Source of the DNA: Phymorhynchus buccinoides
Lineage: Eukaryota > Mollusca > Gastropoda > Neogastropoda > Raphitomidae
Assembly: GCA_017654935.2 (NCBI GenBank)
Contig: CM065690.1
Coordinates: forward strand, 37,122,317 to 37,186,316
DNA length: 64,000 nucleotides
Reading direction: 5' to 3'
The translations under genes and the position numbers were made by a program. The notes beneath the pieces are model-generated. The model saw nothing but the letters and a program-made list of their open reading frames with translations. It was not told where the DNA came from and did no database searches. Shown piece after piece: positions 12,303-25,064 of the stretch; position 1 is the stretch's first letter, and every line of letters begins with the position of its first letter.

Positions 12303-13925
12303 TCCACAAAAAGTTAAGGATCACTTGCAAACTAATTCATAACTTTCCAAATAAGAAAGCCAATGCGTTGAATTTTGGCCAACATTTAATTCAATGCTTT
12401 AGTGATAACGATACACAATTGCCTTCAATTTCGAGCAATCGTTTGGTCTGTACATTTGATCAAAGTGGGTACGTATCGAAATTTGATTTCCCAAAGTCAT
12501 TGAAATCACAAGACAGGGCATTCTGATGCTCCCAAAAGTTCAGTAATGCGTGTATCCGCCATGGCTGTTCTGGCACTTGACGCAGCGAGTCCTCATGGAG
12601 TTGACTAGGGTGGTGAAGATCCTCTGTGGAAGCGCCTGCCACTCAGCCTGCAGCATCTGGTAGAGGTGCTGGGCATCCCTGGGAGGGGGGTGGTTGCTCC
12701 TCACTTTGCGATCCAGCTCATCCCAGAGGTTCTCAATCGGGTTGAGGTCGGGACTGCATGCTGGCCACTCCATTCTGTTGACTCCAGACTGCTGCAGGAA
12801 GTCGTTGACCACCCTTGCCCTGTGGGGGCGAGCGTTGTCATCCTGGTAGACAGCCGGCGGTCCCATCTGCTGCAGTGTAGGCACAGCCAGCGGTCGAAGG
12901 ATCTCATCCCGGTATCGGAGGCCAGTCAGGTTACCCTGTACATGATACAAGGGTGTTCTGTGGTGAAGGCTGAAGGCCCCCCAGACCATTACAGAACCTC
13001 CACCAAAGGCCACCTTTTCTTGGACAGTGGCGTCAATAAAGCGTTCCCCTGGGCGCCTCCAGACCCTCAGTCGGCCGTCGTTGTGGTTCAGGGTGAAGCG
13101 TGATTCATCACTGAACAGGACCTGGGACCATTGCTGACGTGTCCACCTCACGTGACGTCTGCAGAAGGCGCGGCGTGCTGCCCTATGGGCTGGAGTTAAG
13201 CGTGGCCGTACAGCTGGGCGACGAGAACGGAGGTTAAACCCATGAAGGCGGTTCCGTATGGTCTGCTGGCTGATGTTGATGTTAGTAGCCACCCTCAGCT
13301 GCCTTCGAATGATGCTGGAAGAGGCTGTTCTTGTCTGCAGGGCTTGTCGTTCAATGAGACGATCTTCACGTGGAGTTGTCTTCTTCGGTCGACCAGATCT
13401 GCGTCTTTCATGGACCCTCCCAGTGGCTGTGAAGCGTTGAATCAGTCTGACAATGACCGAGATGGACACCTGAAGTCGCCTGGCCACTTCTCGCTTGGGA
13501 ACACCATCTTGGAACCATGCAACAGCTCGTCCCCTATCCAACTCGCTCAATTTTCGTCGTGGAGGCATTGTCAAATCAGGCCTAATACTGGTGGTATGTC
13601 TTCTTATAAAGCCAAGCAAGAGACAGCATCTCACACATAAACAGCAGTGCTTGCACGTGCATAATGGTTTTTCCATCTGGCTTGTGCAATGTGTTCATGC
13701 AGAACGATCCAAAACAAGGTCCTTTTTCGCAAGTTTCCGCTTTTTCTTTTGCTGCCAAGCTCAGTAATAGAGAATCACGTGCAATGTTTCCACTAACACA
13801 ACATCGCCCACTTACAGCTGAACAAGAATTCATAACAATTTGGCTTGACTGAGAAAAAAATAACAGGAGCGAACGGAGTTTATTGCGCACCTGTTTTCTC
13901 ATAGTGATCCTTAACTTTTTGTGAG
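12303..13925 (-). mobile_element. Full-length Tc1-type DNA transposon
   Basis: Terminal inverted repeats CACAAAAAGTTAAGGATCAC (12305) and its complement ending at 13923 are flanked by TA at 12301-12302 and 13926-13927. The ~1.62-kb length and a single intact open frame on the minus strand fit a complete Tc1/mariner-superfamily element in the intergenic region between the two protease genes. Confidence 0.93.
12540..13568 (-). CDS. Tc1-like transposase (DD34E), apparently intact
   Basis: A 342-residue transposase that would cut and paste the element at TA sites by binding its terminal repeats. The N-terminal half holds two helix-turn-helix regions (KREVARRLQVSISVIVRLIQ; then ISQQTIRNRL) separated by a GRPKK AT-hook-like motif. 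The catalytic triad is visible: D in FSDES, D in YQDDNARPH and E in DLNPIENLW, with 34 residues between the second D and the E (DD34E). GGGSVMVWG is the usual glycine-rich box. I start at MPPRRK; the open frame extends 36 residues further upstream, but that Cys-rich extension is not family-like. No stops or frameshifts, so possibly functional. Confidence 0.93.
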   Translation of the reverse strand: MPPRRKLSELDRGRAVAWFQDGVPKREVARRLQVSISVIVRLIQRFTATGRVHERRRSGRPKKTTPREDRLIERQALQTRTASSSIIRRQLRVATNINISQQTIRNRLHGFNLRSRRPAVRPRLTPAHRAARRAFCRRHVRWTRQQWSQVLFSDESRFTLNHNDGRLRVWRRPGERFIDATVQEKVAFGGGSVMVWGAFSLHHRTPLYHVQGNLTGLRYRDEILRPLAVPTLQQMGPPAVYQDDNARPHRARVVNDFLQQSGVNRMEWPACSPDLNPIENLWDELDRKVRSNHPPPRDAQHLYQMLQAEWQALPQRIFTTLVNSMRTRCVKCQNSHGGYTHY

Positions 13926-13927
13926 TA

Positions 13928-14659
13928 GTGTATATTTACATTAAAATAATAGGAAAGAAAATAATTCTTCTTCTCCTTCTGCGTTCCCAGGCCATATCAT
14001 CATGGACATAATGGGTGAAATATGCTTGTGTCCGGTTTTCAGTTTTCACTGGTCTCTTTGCTGCAGTCAGCCGGCACATTCTGACTTCGGAGGAAAAGAA
14101 ATAATCTGAATTTGTGTGTGGAGCAGACATGTTGATCGAGTTGTTAAATCAAACGATTTGACCCAACTACACTTAAGTACCACCATGACACCCGATTAGG
14201 CCTATATGTAACGTTTACTCTGAGTACGTTCCCTGAATAGCCTTAAAATGTATATTTAAAAACTGTCCTCTTACAAACAAAAATTGCTTAAAAAATCCAT
14301 CCCCTTCTTTGCCACGCCCGCCCTCCCCGCAAAAAAAAAAGGTTTTATAACATTTAACATGGTTTGTGTCTGTACAAGTTAACTAAAATCGGTTTTGGGT
14401 ATCATTGCAATAATTATTAGTCTAATGGTAGAATGTATACCCCTAGTTTGAGTGCCGCTTGCAACAAAGAAAAAGGTCCCCAGCCCTACTTCCTTCCTTC
14501 CCCTTCAAAATGGCGCCTCTTCCTGTAGAAAGCGAAAATGGCTGGGGTTCCCAGGTAAACACTAATACGTTTGAATTATTTTTTATTTTTTTTTAAAGGT
14601 GCAGAATATTTTCAGATTAGGTTTCAAAAAAGTGTGTTTTCGGGTGCAGTGGACCTTTA
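13928..14659. other. Intergenic, nothing recognised
   Basis: Low-complexity A- and T-rich runs; no coding or RNA feature supported. Confidence 0.6.
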
Positions 14660-14920
14660 TAGGTGGCATTCTTACCCATAAAATTCGTTCACTGACCTAC
14701 AACACCCCGCGGGACTATGTGCCATTGTCACAGAATTTCGATGGAATGCAAAAATAATGTAATTTTACTATTATTAACCTCCAACTAGGGTACAATAATG
14801 AGAAACTGACTTTTTTTTAAAACGAACTATTTCGTCCCCGAAAAAGGGGAGTTAAAAAAAAGTTTTAGAAACAGTAAGCTCCCCTGTGCTTAGAAGCAGA
14901 TCTATTCCACCATACGCACC
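14660..14920 (+). repeat. Dispersed repeat, left copy of an inverted pair
   Basis: Blocks GGCATTCT, GGGACTATGTGCCATTGTCA, TTAACCTCCAACTAGGGTAC, AACTATTTCG and AGTAAGCTCCC recur in the same order, reverse-complemented, at 19745-20000. A further block (GTATTCAAACGCAACCG, 16330) pairs with 19500-19580. The left copy appears interrupted by about 1.4 kb. Confidence 0.7.
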
Positions 14921-14929
14921 ATTTACTTC

Positions 14930-15390
14930 CCACGATAACAAATGATTAAGATTTTTGTCATAGAATCTACACATACTCCTAAGGTCAAAACTGAAGAAAA
15001 ACAAGCGCGAAAATCGCAATAGTTTGTGGCACGCGGTCTATTTTTACCACTCCAATCATGAGTTACCTCCCCTGGATTTTCAATAATTTTAATCTGTAAA
15101 CCAGAATGTTATCTCTGCACCATTTCGTAACTTTTTATATCTTTTGGAAAACATTTAAAATATGTATCCTACTTATACTCATCGAAAGAAGCACCGCATA
15201 CTCGTCGTGTCTGTTGTAGTGTCTGTATTACGTATGTTTATTATTTTGTACGCTTTTAAAATACATCATTTTAAAGAGCGGCCTCAATTAATTTTGAAGT
15301 GTAGCCTCGATTTGAAGTGCGACAATTTTGGACCGACCGACCGACAAAGTGAGTTATAGGTTTGTGGCTTGAGCCACAAACAAAAATGGG
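14930..15390 (+). repeat. Dispersed repeat pair with 54785-55400
   Basis: Long blocks such as CCAGAATGTTATCTCTGCAC, CATTTCGTAACTTTTT and CTCATCGAAAGAAGCACCGC match 54785-55400 in reverse complement. The right end is a small palindrome, GTTTGTGGCTTGAGCCACAA. Probably a non-autonomous transposon copy. Confidence 0.75.
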
Positions 15391-16767
15391 GTCACCGTGC
15401 TACTTTTCTTGTAATTCATGGTCCAAATGTGGGGGGGTTGGGCAATTTTTGAGTAAAATCAGGTCTACTGAAAACTGGACTTATTTCATACACTAAAGTG
15501 ACTTACAACTTTCAATATAATATGCCTAATGCTACAACCTATTTCGTATTTAGTCAATAGGACATTTTTGAAAATTGTTGTACTGACAAAACTTTCTCTA
15601 AATGTTATTGTTCAAATGCCTGTAGAAAAAACCTCAACGATGAAATAATTCTAGTTTTTTTAATAATAGATGAAATAATCTATACTCTGCATAATAAAGA
15701 TAAAAAAAATAGTGTGTCTCCGTGCTTGTTACTGAACCCCATACACTTTTTCAACCCCACCCCTATTTTCGCACGGGACTCATGCCAAGAGTTATATCCC
15801 TTAATGTTTTTTTGTTGACAGTTTTATGAGATTTGTTCTTTTAGTAACGCGGTTTTAGTAGTTACTAAGAAATGAATATGTTTAAAATAATCATATATTC
15901 TAACAATGCAAACGTTTTAGCGATATACTTTTCACAAACGTAAATAAACTTGTATATTTTCAAAAAATGTCTTGCACCACTGGGAGTCGGCCAGATTATG
16001 CTAGCACGATCAATCACAGAGAGAGTAGGTCATTTCATTCACAATTTCGTCATTTCATTGTTACGTCATCTTATTCATACGTCATTCATTCACTGAAACC
16101 CTTTAGTAGTGTTTCTTACGACACAGTCAGCCACAAGGGGAAAATTAGCGCCATCTGTAGAGTGTTGCATTTTGTTTTCTTTAATCACTGTAATACATTA
16201 AAATCACCAATGAAACTGCTGGAACTGAAACGGTAAACATTACAATTAATGCACTATTGGTATTTCAACTGTCAACAAACATGATCTTATTAGTCCATCT
16301 GCTACCGACGGTTCTATTTTTGTTGGAAGTATTCAAACGCAACCGGTTTACATTGCAGATCTATTCGCCTACTTTTTGTTTCGCTTCTACTAGTCTGAGG
16401 CTAGATCTAATAGTCGACCTAGTAATATATCCATTGCCTCAGCTCTGAATGCTTGACACGACACAAAAAAACGTATCAATTAAATGGTGCAGTTGGTTAG
16501 ATTGGCCTTAACTTCTACTACAGATTATAAGATATAAAAGCTTTATTGCAATTGATTTTCAAGAATGATGAAAATCATGCTAAAACCCTGTCTTTAGATA
16601 ATGAGTGATTACACGTAGAGGGCTTTTACAATTGCTTTTGGTGATGCATCTTTGGATATTTGTTGGCTTTTGGATATTATTATCAATATTAACACTCAAA
16701 AAGCTCTCTTAGAAGATTGGAGGCAGGACCAATCACTTTGCTCTGTGGACACAACTCTCTCTGAGTC

Positions 16768-16771
<4 letters not shown>
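15391..16771. other. Intergenic
   Basis: AT-rich, without a recognised gene. 16320-16410 is the second block of the inverted dispersed pair with 19498-19580. Confidence 0.6.
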
Positions 16772-16803
<32 letters not shown>

Positions 16804-17465
16804 TTCCATGTTGAACTGTGCTATCTCTGTAGGGATCAATGCGATGCGCCCCCATCAACATGACATTGTGTGTCCCCGTAATTGTGTCCCCATCCATTAT
16901 GTCTCCGTCTCCATACATCCAACATCCCTATATGCCACCATCTGTATTATGTCACAGTGTCTGTGTGTCCCTGTTATTGTGTCCCCTTCTCAATGTGTCC
17001 GCATCTCTTTAAGCCCCTGTCCGTATAATTATGACCCCGTCATCATAGGCCTATGTTCCCGTCATTGTGTCCCCATGTCTATAATCTCAATGTGACCCCT
17101 TCATACTGTGTCCCCTTCTCTGAGTGTTCGCGTCTCTAGATCTGTCCCTATCTCTATAATGTACCCATGCTACATGTCCCCGCAGATTAGGGTAAGTGTT
17201 AGGGGTAAAGATTAGTGTTTGGGATAGGGTAGGGTTAGGGATAATGGTAGGGTTACGATAAACAAAGAGACGGAGAGCTAATAGACAGGGACACATGGAG
17301 ACGTGGACATGTAGAAATGTGAACACGTAGAGATGTGGGCACATAGAGACTAAATCAGGGGCACAGACGGGGGCACAATGCTACGTAATCTATCTGTCTG
17401 CCTGTCTATGTCTCTCTTTCAGTTGTCTCTCTTTCTCTCACATGCATGCACACACTCAAGCCCAT

Positions 17466-17510
<45 letters not shown>

Positions 17511-17650
17511 GTCTGTCTGTCCCCCCCCCCCCCCCCCCACACACACTCACTGTCTCTCTCTATCTTACACACACATACATATATGCATGTGCACACACAC
17601 ACATACACAGTCACCCCCACCCACCCACCCACCCCGTGCGTGCGTTAGAC
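16772..17650. repeat. Simple and degenerate repeats with inward-facing telomere-like core
   Basis: (GA)n at 16772-16801. 16850-17190 is rich in degenerate TGTCCCC units and 17275-17350 holds the complementary GGGACA/ACATGTAGA-type units. Between them 17185-17260 is a degenerate TAGGG-rich stretch. (CT)n at 17468-17500, poly-C at 17520-17538 and (CA)n at 17565-17610 follow. Confidence 0.75.
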
Positions 17651-18764
17651 AGGGGTTATTTTGATAGCTTTTTTAATTTTTCTCTGTGTGACATGTTTTT
17701 TCTCATTTTATTGTATCTTGTAACACATGTATACAACGAATATTCTCCATTACTCATATTTACGGAATCAATTAGGCCTGCTTGGAAACGCGTATCATAC
17801 TAATAAATCTAGTTTTGAGTATAATAATATCAATATGTCTAAACTCAAGGCAGAGTACAAAACCTCGTTGTCAGAACTACTGAGATCCAAACTGCAAACT
17901 TCATAATATAAAAGAATATATGGCGAGTATTACTCAGAGGTACTAGATATTCTTACAGGCATTACTCAGTAAAACAATTAATCCAACAAAACTCACATCA
18001 ATTATCCACAGAACAAGATATAAAGAACACGTTTTTATTGACACTGTCCCAACTCCCCAACAGCAGAGTTGATGTTTTATCAGTTCCTTGGTACAGGCAC
18101 TTTGCTGTAAACTGAAACTGATAATTCAGACACAACAGCTTTTTGATAGACATCTGATGATACCTCTACATCACACCTTGTTTTTAGGTTGAAGTCTCGT
18201 GCAAACACCATTTGTCTCTACTGTGTGTATAAAATATAATAGTAGAATGATATTCCCTTCCTCTGATAATTAAGGAGGGAAACAGGGAGTAAAGGGAACC
18301 ACCTGTGGGCTGTTGCTGCAGAACCCCAGTTATAGCAAAAATGGTCAGGGGGGAGGGAGGGGGGGGGGGGGTTCCTGGGTTTCTCTGCATGTACCTTTTA
18401 AGGGGAAAAAAGTAGGAAAATTGCTCAATTGTTTCTTTAATAATAACTGAATTGCACAAATTTACGGGGCTGGGCCCCCACAAGGCCACTACGCCTTAAC
18501 CCAGGACCTATGCAGCTCCCTGGACTCCCCCCCCCCCCCCCCCCCCCTTACGAATCATTTGGTCCGCCCCGACTGTTTGCGTGTGTGTGTGTATGTGTGC
18601 GCACGCGCGTGTGTGATGTGTGTGTGCGCGTGTGCATGCATGAGTGCGTGCATGCGTGTAGCCTATGTGTGTACACGCAAGTACGCGCCCGTGCGTGTGT
18701 GTGTGTTCAATGTCAGTACAAATTCTTATAGTCAACCTGTCAATAAATTGATTCCAGTCCAGTG

Positions 18765-18799
<35 letters not shown>

Positions 18800-19497
18800 T
18801 GTGTGTGTGGGTGGAAAGGGGAGGGGGGGGTAATGGGAGATGTATGTGTGTGGGGGTGTGGGGTGGGGGTGGACCATAGACCTTTATTTTGCAATAGCTG
18901 GGCAAGACAAATCCAGCTAGCGAAGCACTTTTTGAGTCCAAACCCCGACCGGCACAACTTCCGTTCATTTACCGTTAGTTTGAGCTATGGTCCCCTCGTT
19001 AAAAATTAGAAAGAGCCCCCTCTTGAAAGATACCAAGGAGGGAGCTGTTCCTAAAATTTCCAGGATTCAAACTCTTCTCTCCACACTACCCTCCCTCTCT
19101 CCCGAAATAGGCCCAATGGCTGTGTCCGCACAAAGGAGAAACTGAGACAGGTAGAGACAGAGAGAAAGAAGGTACATAAGTGTGTGTGTGTGTGTGTGTG
19201 TGTGTGAGTGTGTGTGTGCGTGTGCGTGGCTGTGTGTATTGCAGACAGTTGATTTCGAACCAACCTCAATTATGCATTCACTGGTATACCAACTGTCCGT
19301 TTTCAGGTAGGTAATAGAAGCCTTCTATTAATTCAGGTTTTACGTCCTCCTAGCAGTTGCCCTTAGGGACAAGTAATTCTGGTGCTGTAGTCCTCGTTTT
19401 CAATACGTTTGTCTTCTTTCAACACTCTGTCCAACTGTACTCGAGCGTAAAAGTTTTACTGCGTCATGTTGAACATTAATAGGTCTAAAGCATTAGG
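17651..19497. other. Intergenic with homopolymer and GT tracts
   Basis: Poly-G at 18356-18371, poly-C at 18528-18547, GT tracts at about 18577-18712, 18770-18808 and 19181-19230. No gene recognised. Confidence 0.75.
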
Positions 19498-20005
19498 ATC
19501 AGGACAGAAGTAGATCTAGAAGCGAAACGAAAAGTAGGCGTAAGGTTATGTAGTGTGATACGGTTGCGCTTGAATACGTTACTATAAATAGACATGCAAT
19601 GAGATGTAGGTATTACTTGATAGAAAAATATCAATAGGATATGAATTTGAAGTCTCAGTTTTCAATTTGCATACCTTTTAAAAGTAAATGAAATCTATTT
19701 CAACGATTAAAAACATCAACATTTATTATTTCACAAGAATTAATGATTTCAAGAATAGATCTACATTGAAAATAAACTGGGAGCTTACTATCTCGAGCAG
19801 TGTATTATGCTATATCCCTTGGTGGGAACGAAATAGTTCATTTTTAAAACATCAAGTTCATATTATTGTACCCTAGTTGGAGGTTAATAATAGTAAAACT
19901 ACACTCTTAAAGCATTCAGCAAAAACTCTATGACAATGGAACATAGTCCCCTGGGGGGTTGTACCTACATCGAAGATCTAAGAGAGATAGAAGCTCATAG
20001 AATGC
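19498..20005 (-). repeat. Dispersed repeat, right copy of inverted pair with 14660-16410
   Basis: Reverse-complement blocks as described for 14660-14920 and 16320-16410. Not coding. Confidence 0.65.
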
Positions 20006-20013
20006 CACTGTCA

Positions 20014-21148
20014 TAATGAATAAGTAGTCCTATGAAATATTTACCTCTGCGCATGCGCATTAGAAGTAGTCCTAGCGTAGCCAATCAGAATCGTTTGTTT
20101 GTCCGCCATTGTGAATTTTACGGATTATGGATTTATGGACTTGTACATCGATTTATCGGCAAATATGTAGATTTACACCCTCCTGCTCTATTTTTTGGTT
20201 CTTTCCGTGGTTAGGGATAGGGTTAGGGTTAGGGATAGGGTTAGGGTTAGATGGGTACAGTTCTCATGCGAGAGGTAGATATTTAATGACAGGTACTTAT
20301 TTATCATAACACCACCTATTTAAACCGTAGATCAATCATTCTTCTTTTTGATCGGGTCAGTCTTTGTGACGTCAGTTTAATTCTTGCGTCATTTGTGGTT
20401 ACACAAAAGTTTGGTATCACGTGAAACAGGCGTCATTATGCTCATGAACGCCAGCGCCATTCACAATGCCAAGGTGGAACAGTTTACGTGACACAAGAAG
20501 CCTGCTTACAAACACGCTCACAAAATGGGCAAGACGTTAATGATTTTAAAGTGGCATTACTGTAATGTTTACATTTTACATTTTGTCTTTGTGAGCTTAT
20601 TTCAAGTTATTCAAAGTTATTCTTGGTGCATCTAGATCTAGTAAATAAAAAAAGCGTTTTAATTTTTTAAATCCAAAATAAAATCACTGATCATGAGTTA
20701 CCAAAATAAAATTGTGTTTGCCTTGAAGCGGTTTTTCCCGCTTTTTTCTGGATTTTGTTTGTAGTCGGTTTCTTTATTTTAGATATTCTTTTGTTAGTTT
20801 GTTCATATTGTTGTAATTTTGTGGGGGGAAAATGTTAGCCGGTGTTATGATAAATAAGTACCTGTCATTAAATATCTACCTCTCGCATGAGAACTGTACC
20901 CATCTAACCCTAACCCTAACCCTAACCCTAACCCTAACCCCATCCCTAACCACGGAAAGAACCAAAAAATAGAGCAGGAGGGTGTAAATCTACATATTTG
21001 CCGATAAATCGATGTACAAGTCCATAAATCCATAATCCGTAAAATTCACAATGGCGGACAAACAAACGATTCTGATTGGCTACGCTAGGACTACTTCTAA
21101 TGCGCATGCGCAGAGGTAAATATTTCATAGGACTACTTATTCATTATG
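20014..21148. mobile_element. Element with ~300-bp inverted repeats carrying telomere-like motifs
   Basis: The arms 20014-20310 and 20843-21148 are nearly identical reverse complements; both encode the same spurious 60-codon frame. They start GTCATAATGAATAAGTAGTC and contain TGCGCATGCGCA. Each arm carries an array of TTAGGG/TAGGG units (20209-20250, and CCCTAA units at 20906-20940), G-strands pointing to the centre. The ~530-bp spacer (20310-20842) has no recognisable transposase. Most likely a long-TIR non-autonomous DNA element. Confidence 0.75.
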
Positions 21149-21152
21149 ACAC

Positions 21153-21235
21153 CGGAACGGGAGTCGAACCCGAGATCTCCCGAACACCAGACGGGCGCTC
21201 TATCCACTCAGTGGGCCACTGAGCTATCCAGGGAC
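21153..21235 (-). other. tRNA-like sequence (SINE head or tRNA pseudogene)
   Basis: On the minus strand an A-box-like TAGCTCAGTGG and a B box GGTTCGACTCC are present, with an anticodon-arm-like CCCG/CGGG stem between them. The D-arm is expanded by a near-inverted CTCAGTGG/CCACTGAG duplication and the anticodon loop is the wrong size, so a functional tRNA is unlikely. Confidence 0.55.
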
Positions 21236-21383
21236 GGTATTCATGTCGAGATAGCATGAGACTTAGCATGATGCTAACTTAGAAGCTCTTCCAAAAGTCC
21301 TATTAAATCCTATAGGACATTGGAAGAGCTTCTAAGTTAGCATCATGCTAAGTCTCATGCTATCTCGACATGAATACCGTCCC
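21231..21383. repeat. Near-perfect hairpin, ~64-bp arms
   Basis: The left arm from GGGACGGTATTCATGTCGAG and the right arm ending CGACATGAATACCGTCCC are exact complements, around a ~25-base loop containing CCTATTAAATCCTATAGG. It overlaps the end of the tRNA-like sequence. Confidence 0.9.
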
Positions 21384-21491
21384 AGGCCGACAACCTGATC
21401 CCTGATATTAATCCTAAAATCAGTCACTACAATATTAATTCGAATACCTTCTTTTTTGTTTTGAGGTATTGAAAGACATAAATATACGTGG

Positions 21492-21561
21492 ATGAGGATG
21501 ATGTTGACGAGGACAATAGCAGTGACGTGGATCCTCTTCTGCTGTGTGTCTTCAGTGGTCA
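21492..21561 (+). CDS. Gene B candidate first exon: signal peptide (tentative)
   Basis: An ATG opens MRMMLTRTIAVTWILFCCVS then SVV, a typical secretory signal with a basic n-region and a hydrophobic core. Using the donor GTC-A|gtactc gives phase 1, matching the next exon (25065). The better-looking donor GTG|gtcagt (exon end 21557) would give phase 0 and require another exon. A different frame here is acidic (DEDDVDEDN), so the signal peptide reading could be chance. Confidence 0.4.
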
Positions 21562-21766
21562 GTACTCAATCCTCTTGTCTTGCTATGTATTCGGTGTGAT
21601 CATCTCATTCTTGTCACGGACATTGAATTAAAATCGTTCTTATTGTCGTTGCTAATTTACGTGCAATTGATCGCTTTCGGTCTCTTTCTATCCGTCAGTC
21701 TCGTCTGTGTTTTTCTCTCTCTGTCCCTTTTGTTGACCCGCTCTATGTCTGCTTGTTTCATGTTTG

Positions 21767-22578
<812 letters not shown>

Positions 22579-22628
22579 TCCTTTCTCTTTTTTTCTTGTT
22601 GACTTGTATATTTTTAACAGCTTCGGTT

Positions 22629-22815
22629 GGGTTCACATTAGACGCGCAAGTTCCGTACGGAAAACCCTTAATAAGTGGAAGAAAGAAGGATAAAAGTGTA
22701 CGTATATACGGGAAATTCGGACACGTGCGCAAATCTTTCTCCTTATTTGTTTCACTTATTTATTTATTGCGCACGGGTTTGTGCATGGAATATTCGCTTA
22801 TGTGTGTACACGGCC
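22629..22815 (+). mobile_element. Dispersed element, copy 1
   Basis: It runs from GGGTTCACATTAGACGCGCA to TGTGTACACGGCC. It is matched in reverse complement at 62873-63064 (shared TTTGCGCACGTGTC, GGAATATTCGC, ATTGCGCACGGGTTT). Probably a non-autonomous DNA transposon. Confidence 0.7.
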
Positions 22816-22956
22816 TTCTTTCCAAATTGATGAGGGGAAAAGCGGGAGAAAGACCATAATATCAATCATTATCATAACCATCCTCCTCCCTTTTCTCCAT
22901 TATATGACCATCATCATCTTCAACACCACCACCATCATCACCATCAACATCATGTT

Positions 22957-23218
<262 letters not shown>

Positions 23219-23464
23219 AAGGTGGGCGAAGGTGGACTGGAAAGGATTCGCCGTTTTCGTAAGTACTTACAACTGACTGGATTATTATTAATATCATTAA
23301 TTATTGTTTCCTAAAATACAGCTTTATGTATGGTAAGAAAGACAATAACGGAAAAATAGAATTAACCGAGATAGGTAGGGGGGGTGGCACATTATAAGTG
23401 TTTTAAAATGCTATTTTATTAGTATGTGTGTGAGTGTCATTCATTTAATGTTTTTCCACTAATC

Positions 23465-23515
23465 GTGTGTGTCTGTGTGTGTGTGTTTGTGTGTGTGTGT
23501 GCGTGCGTGCGTGTC

Positions 23516-23609
<94 letters not shown>

Positions 23610-23870
23610 TTTATTAATATTGAATATAATGTGCCTTTTTTGTGACTATTGTATGTACAAATGATAGTAAGTTGTTATTTTATGATGCATGCAACTGTAT
23701 TTCAGTCCTATAATATATCTCTGTCTCTGTTTGTGTGTCTCTCTCTTCTCTCTTTCTCTGTCTGTCCCTCTGTCTGACTCTCTGTGTCTCCGTCTCTGTC
23801 TTTCTCTGTCTGTCTGTCTGTGTGTCTGTCTCTTTCTCTTTCTCTCTCTCGTTCTCTTTCTCTCTCTATC
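23465..23870. repeat. (GT)n and degenerate (CT/GTCT)n tracts
   Basis: GT tract at 23465-23606, then a CT/CTGT-rich tract at 23714-23870. Confidence 0.93.
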
Positions 23871-24084
23871 GTTATAAGTGTGAGTGTGATTTGTTAATAG
23901 TGTGGCCTGGGCGTCTTTAAGTGTCCATCAGTGTGAGTGTTTCAAGTTGGTTGCGAAAGTGTACTGTAGATTATGTCATTCATTATTTGGGCGTGATTGA
24001 GAAATTGACTGAGGGATCAGGGAAGGGGGGTGTTGGTCAATGTTTGATGTATACTTTTTCTTCATTGTGTTTACTATTCATTTT

Positions 24085-24155
24085 TAGTGATTTCTGTAAA
24101 GCGCTTAGAGCTTAAAGATTAGGCGCTATAAAAGTTGTCTTAATAATAATAATAA
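24085..24155 (+). repeat. SINE/LINE 3'-tail-like hairpin
   Basis: TGTAAAGCGCTTAGAGC and TAGGCGCTATAAAAGT flank a short loop and end in AATAATAATAA. Related tails lie near 24740, 48160, 50110-50170 and 56535-56600. Confidence 0.55.
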
Positions 24156-24414
24156 ATCTTGACCTTTACCGATATGGTAAACTGATGCGTTTTGCAGTAA
24201 CATCTATTGCTCTGATTTGCGCAGTATGAACTTTCTGATCAATCAATTATTCCATAGTCTTTATGTGCGTAAAAGCAACAGTAGTTTCTATAATATTTTG
24301 TGGCTGAACAGTAATCTGGAAGACAACAGTTAGGCCCTAGTTTTATTGGCGAAGGTTTGTGCTTTTCCAAAGCGTTCTTGCATGCTTGTATGTAAATAGA
24401 TGGTCATGGTGTGC

Positions 24415-24487
24415 CGTGTGTGTGTGCGTGTGCGTGTGCGTGTGCGTATGTGTTGTTGTTTTGTGTGTGTGTGTGCGCGTGTGCGTA

Positions 24488-24536
<49 letters not shown>

Positions 24537-24585
24537 CCGCGGCCTTGTGGGTGTATGCACGCGCGCGCGGGTGTGTGTATGTCCG
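24415..24585. repeat. (GT)n microsatellite
   Basis: GT with GC interruptions; no coding function. Confidence 0.95.
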
Positions 24586-25064
24586 AGGGAAAAGTGAGGC
24601 ACGAATTTGAGCTGTTTAAGATTTATCTTTTGATGTTATTTGCCTAAAGTTTGTAGATTTTACTATTGTGTTGTTCTATTTCCCGTGTACTCAGTCAGGT
24701 CATTTGTACTGTGCTTATCTATACATTAAATGTAGATTATGAAAAGCGCAAAGAGCCCCAGTTAACTGAGAGGGGTTGCACTATGCAAGTCACCTTTATT
24801 ATTATTTAGTGCATCAACATAATCAGAACAAAATGCTTGTACATTTGTTTGGATAATATATTGTTAAATGTATTGATCAACGTATCTTGATATGTTGGTT
24901 GGTTGGTTGCTTGTTTGTTTCCTTCCGGCTTATGTACCATAGATCATCAATTGACGATTTTTGGCTTCAACGCTTCAACGGTCTATGCCTTAAAAAGTCA
25001 GATTCTGTATTGTTATTGTGGCTAGACCCCTATAATCTAAAAAAGAATACAAGTTGGTTTACAG

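Noticed and set aside
20200..20950. A genuine chromosome end
   Set aside because: Only a few TTAGGG units on each side, inside inverted repeats with unique flanks; interstitial.
21153..21235. A functional tRNA gene
   Set aside because: Expanded D-arm and abnormal anticodon loop; no good acceptor stem.
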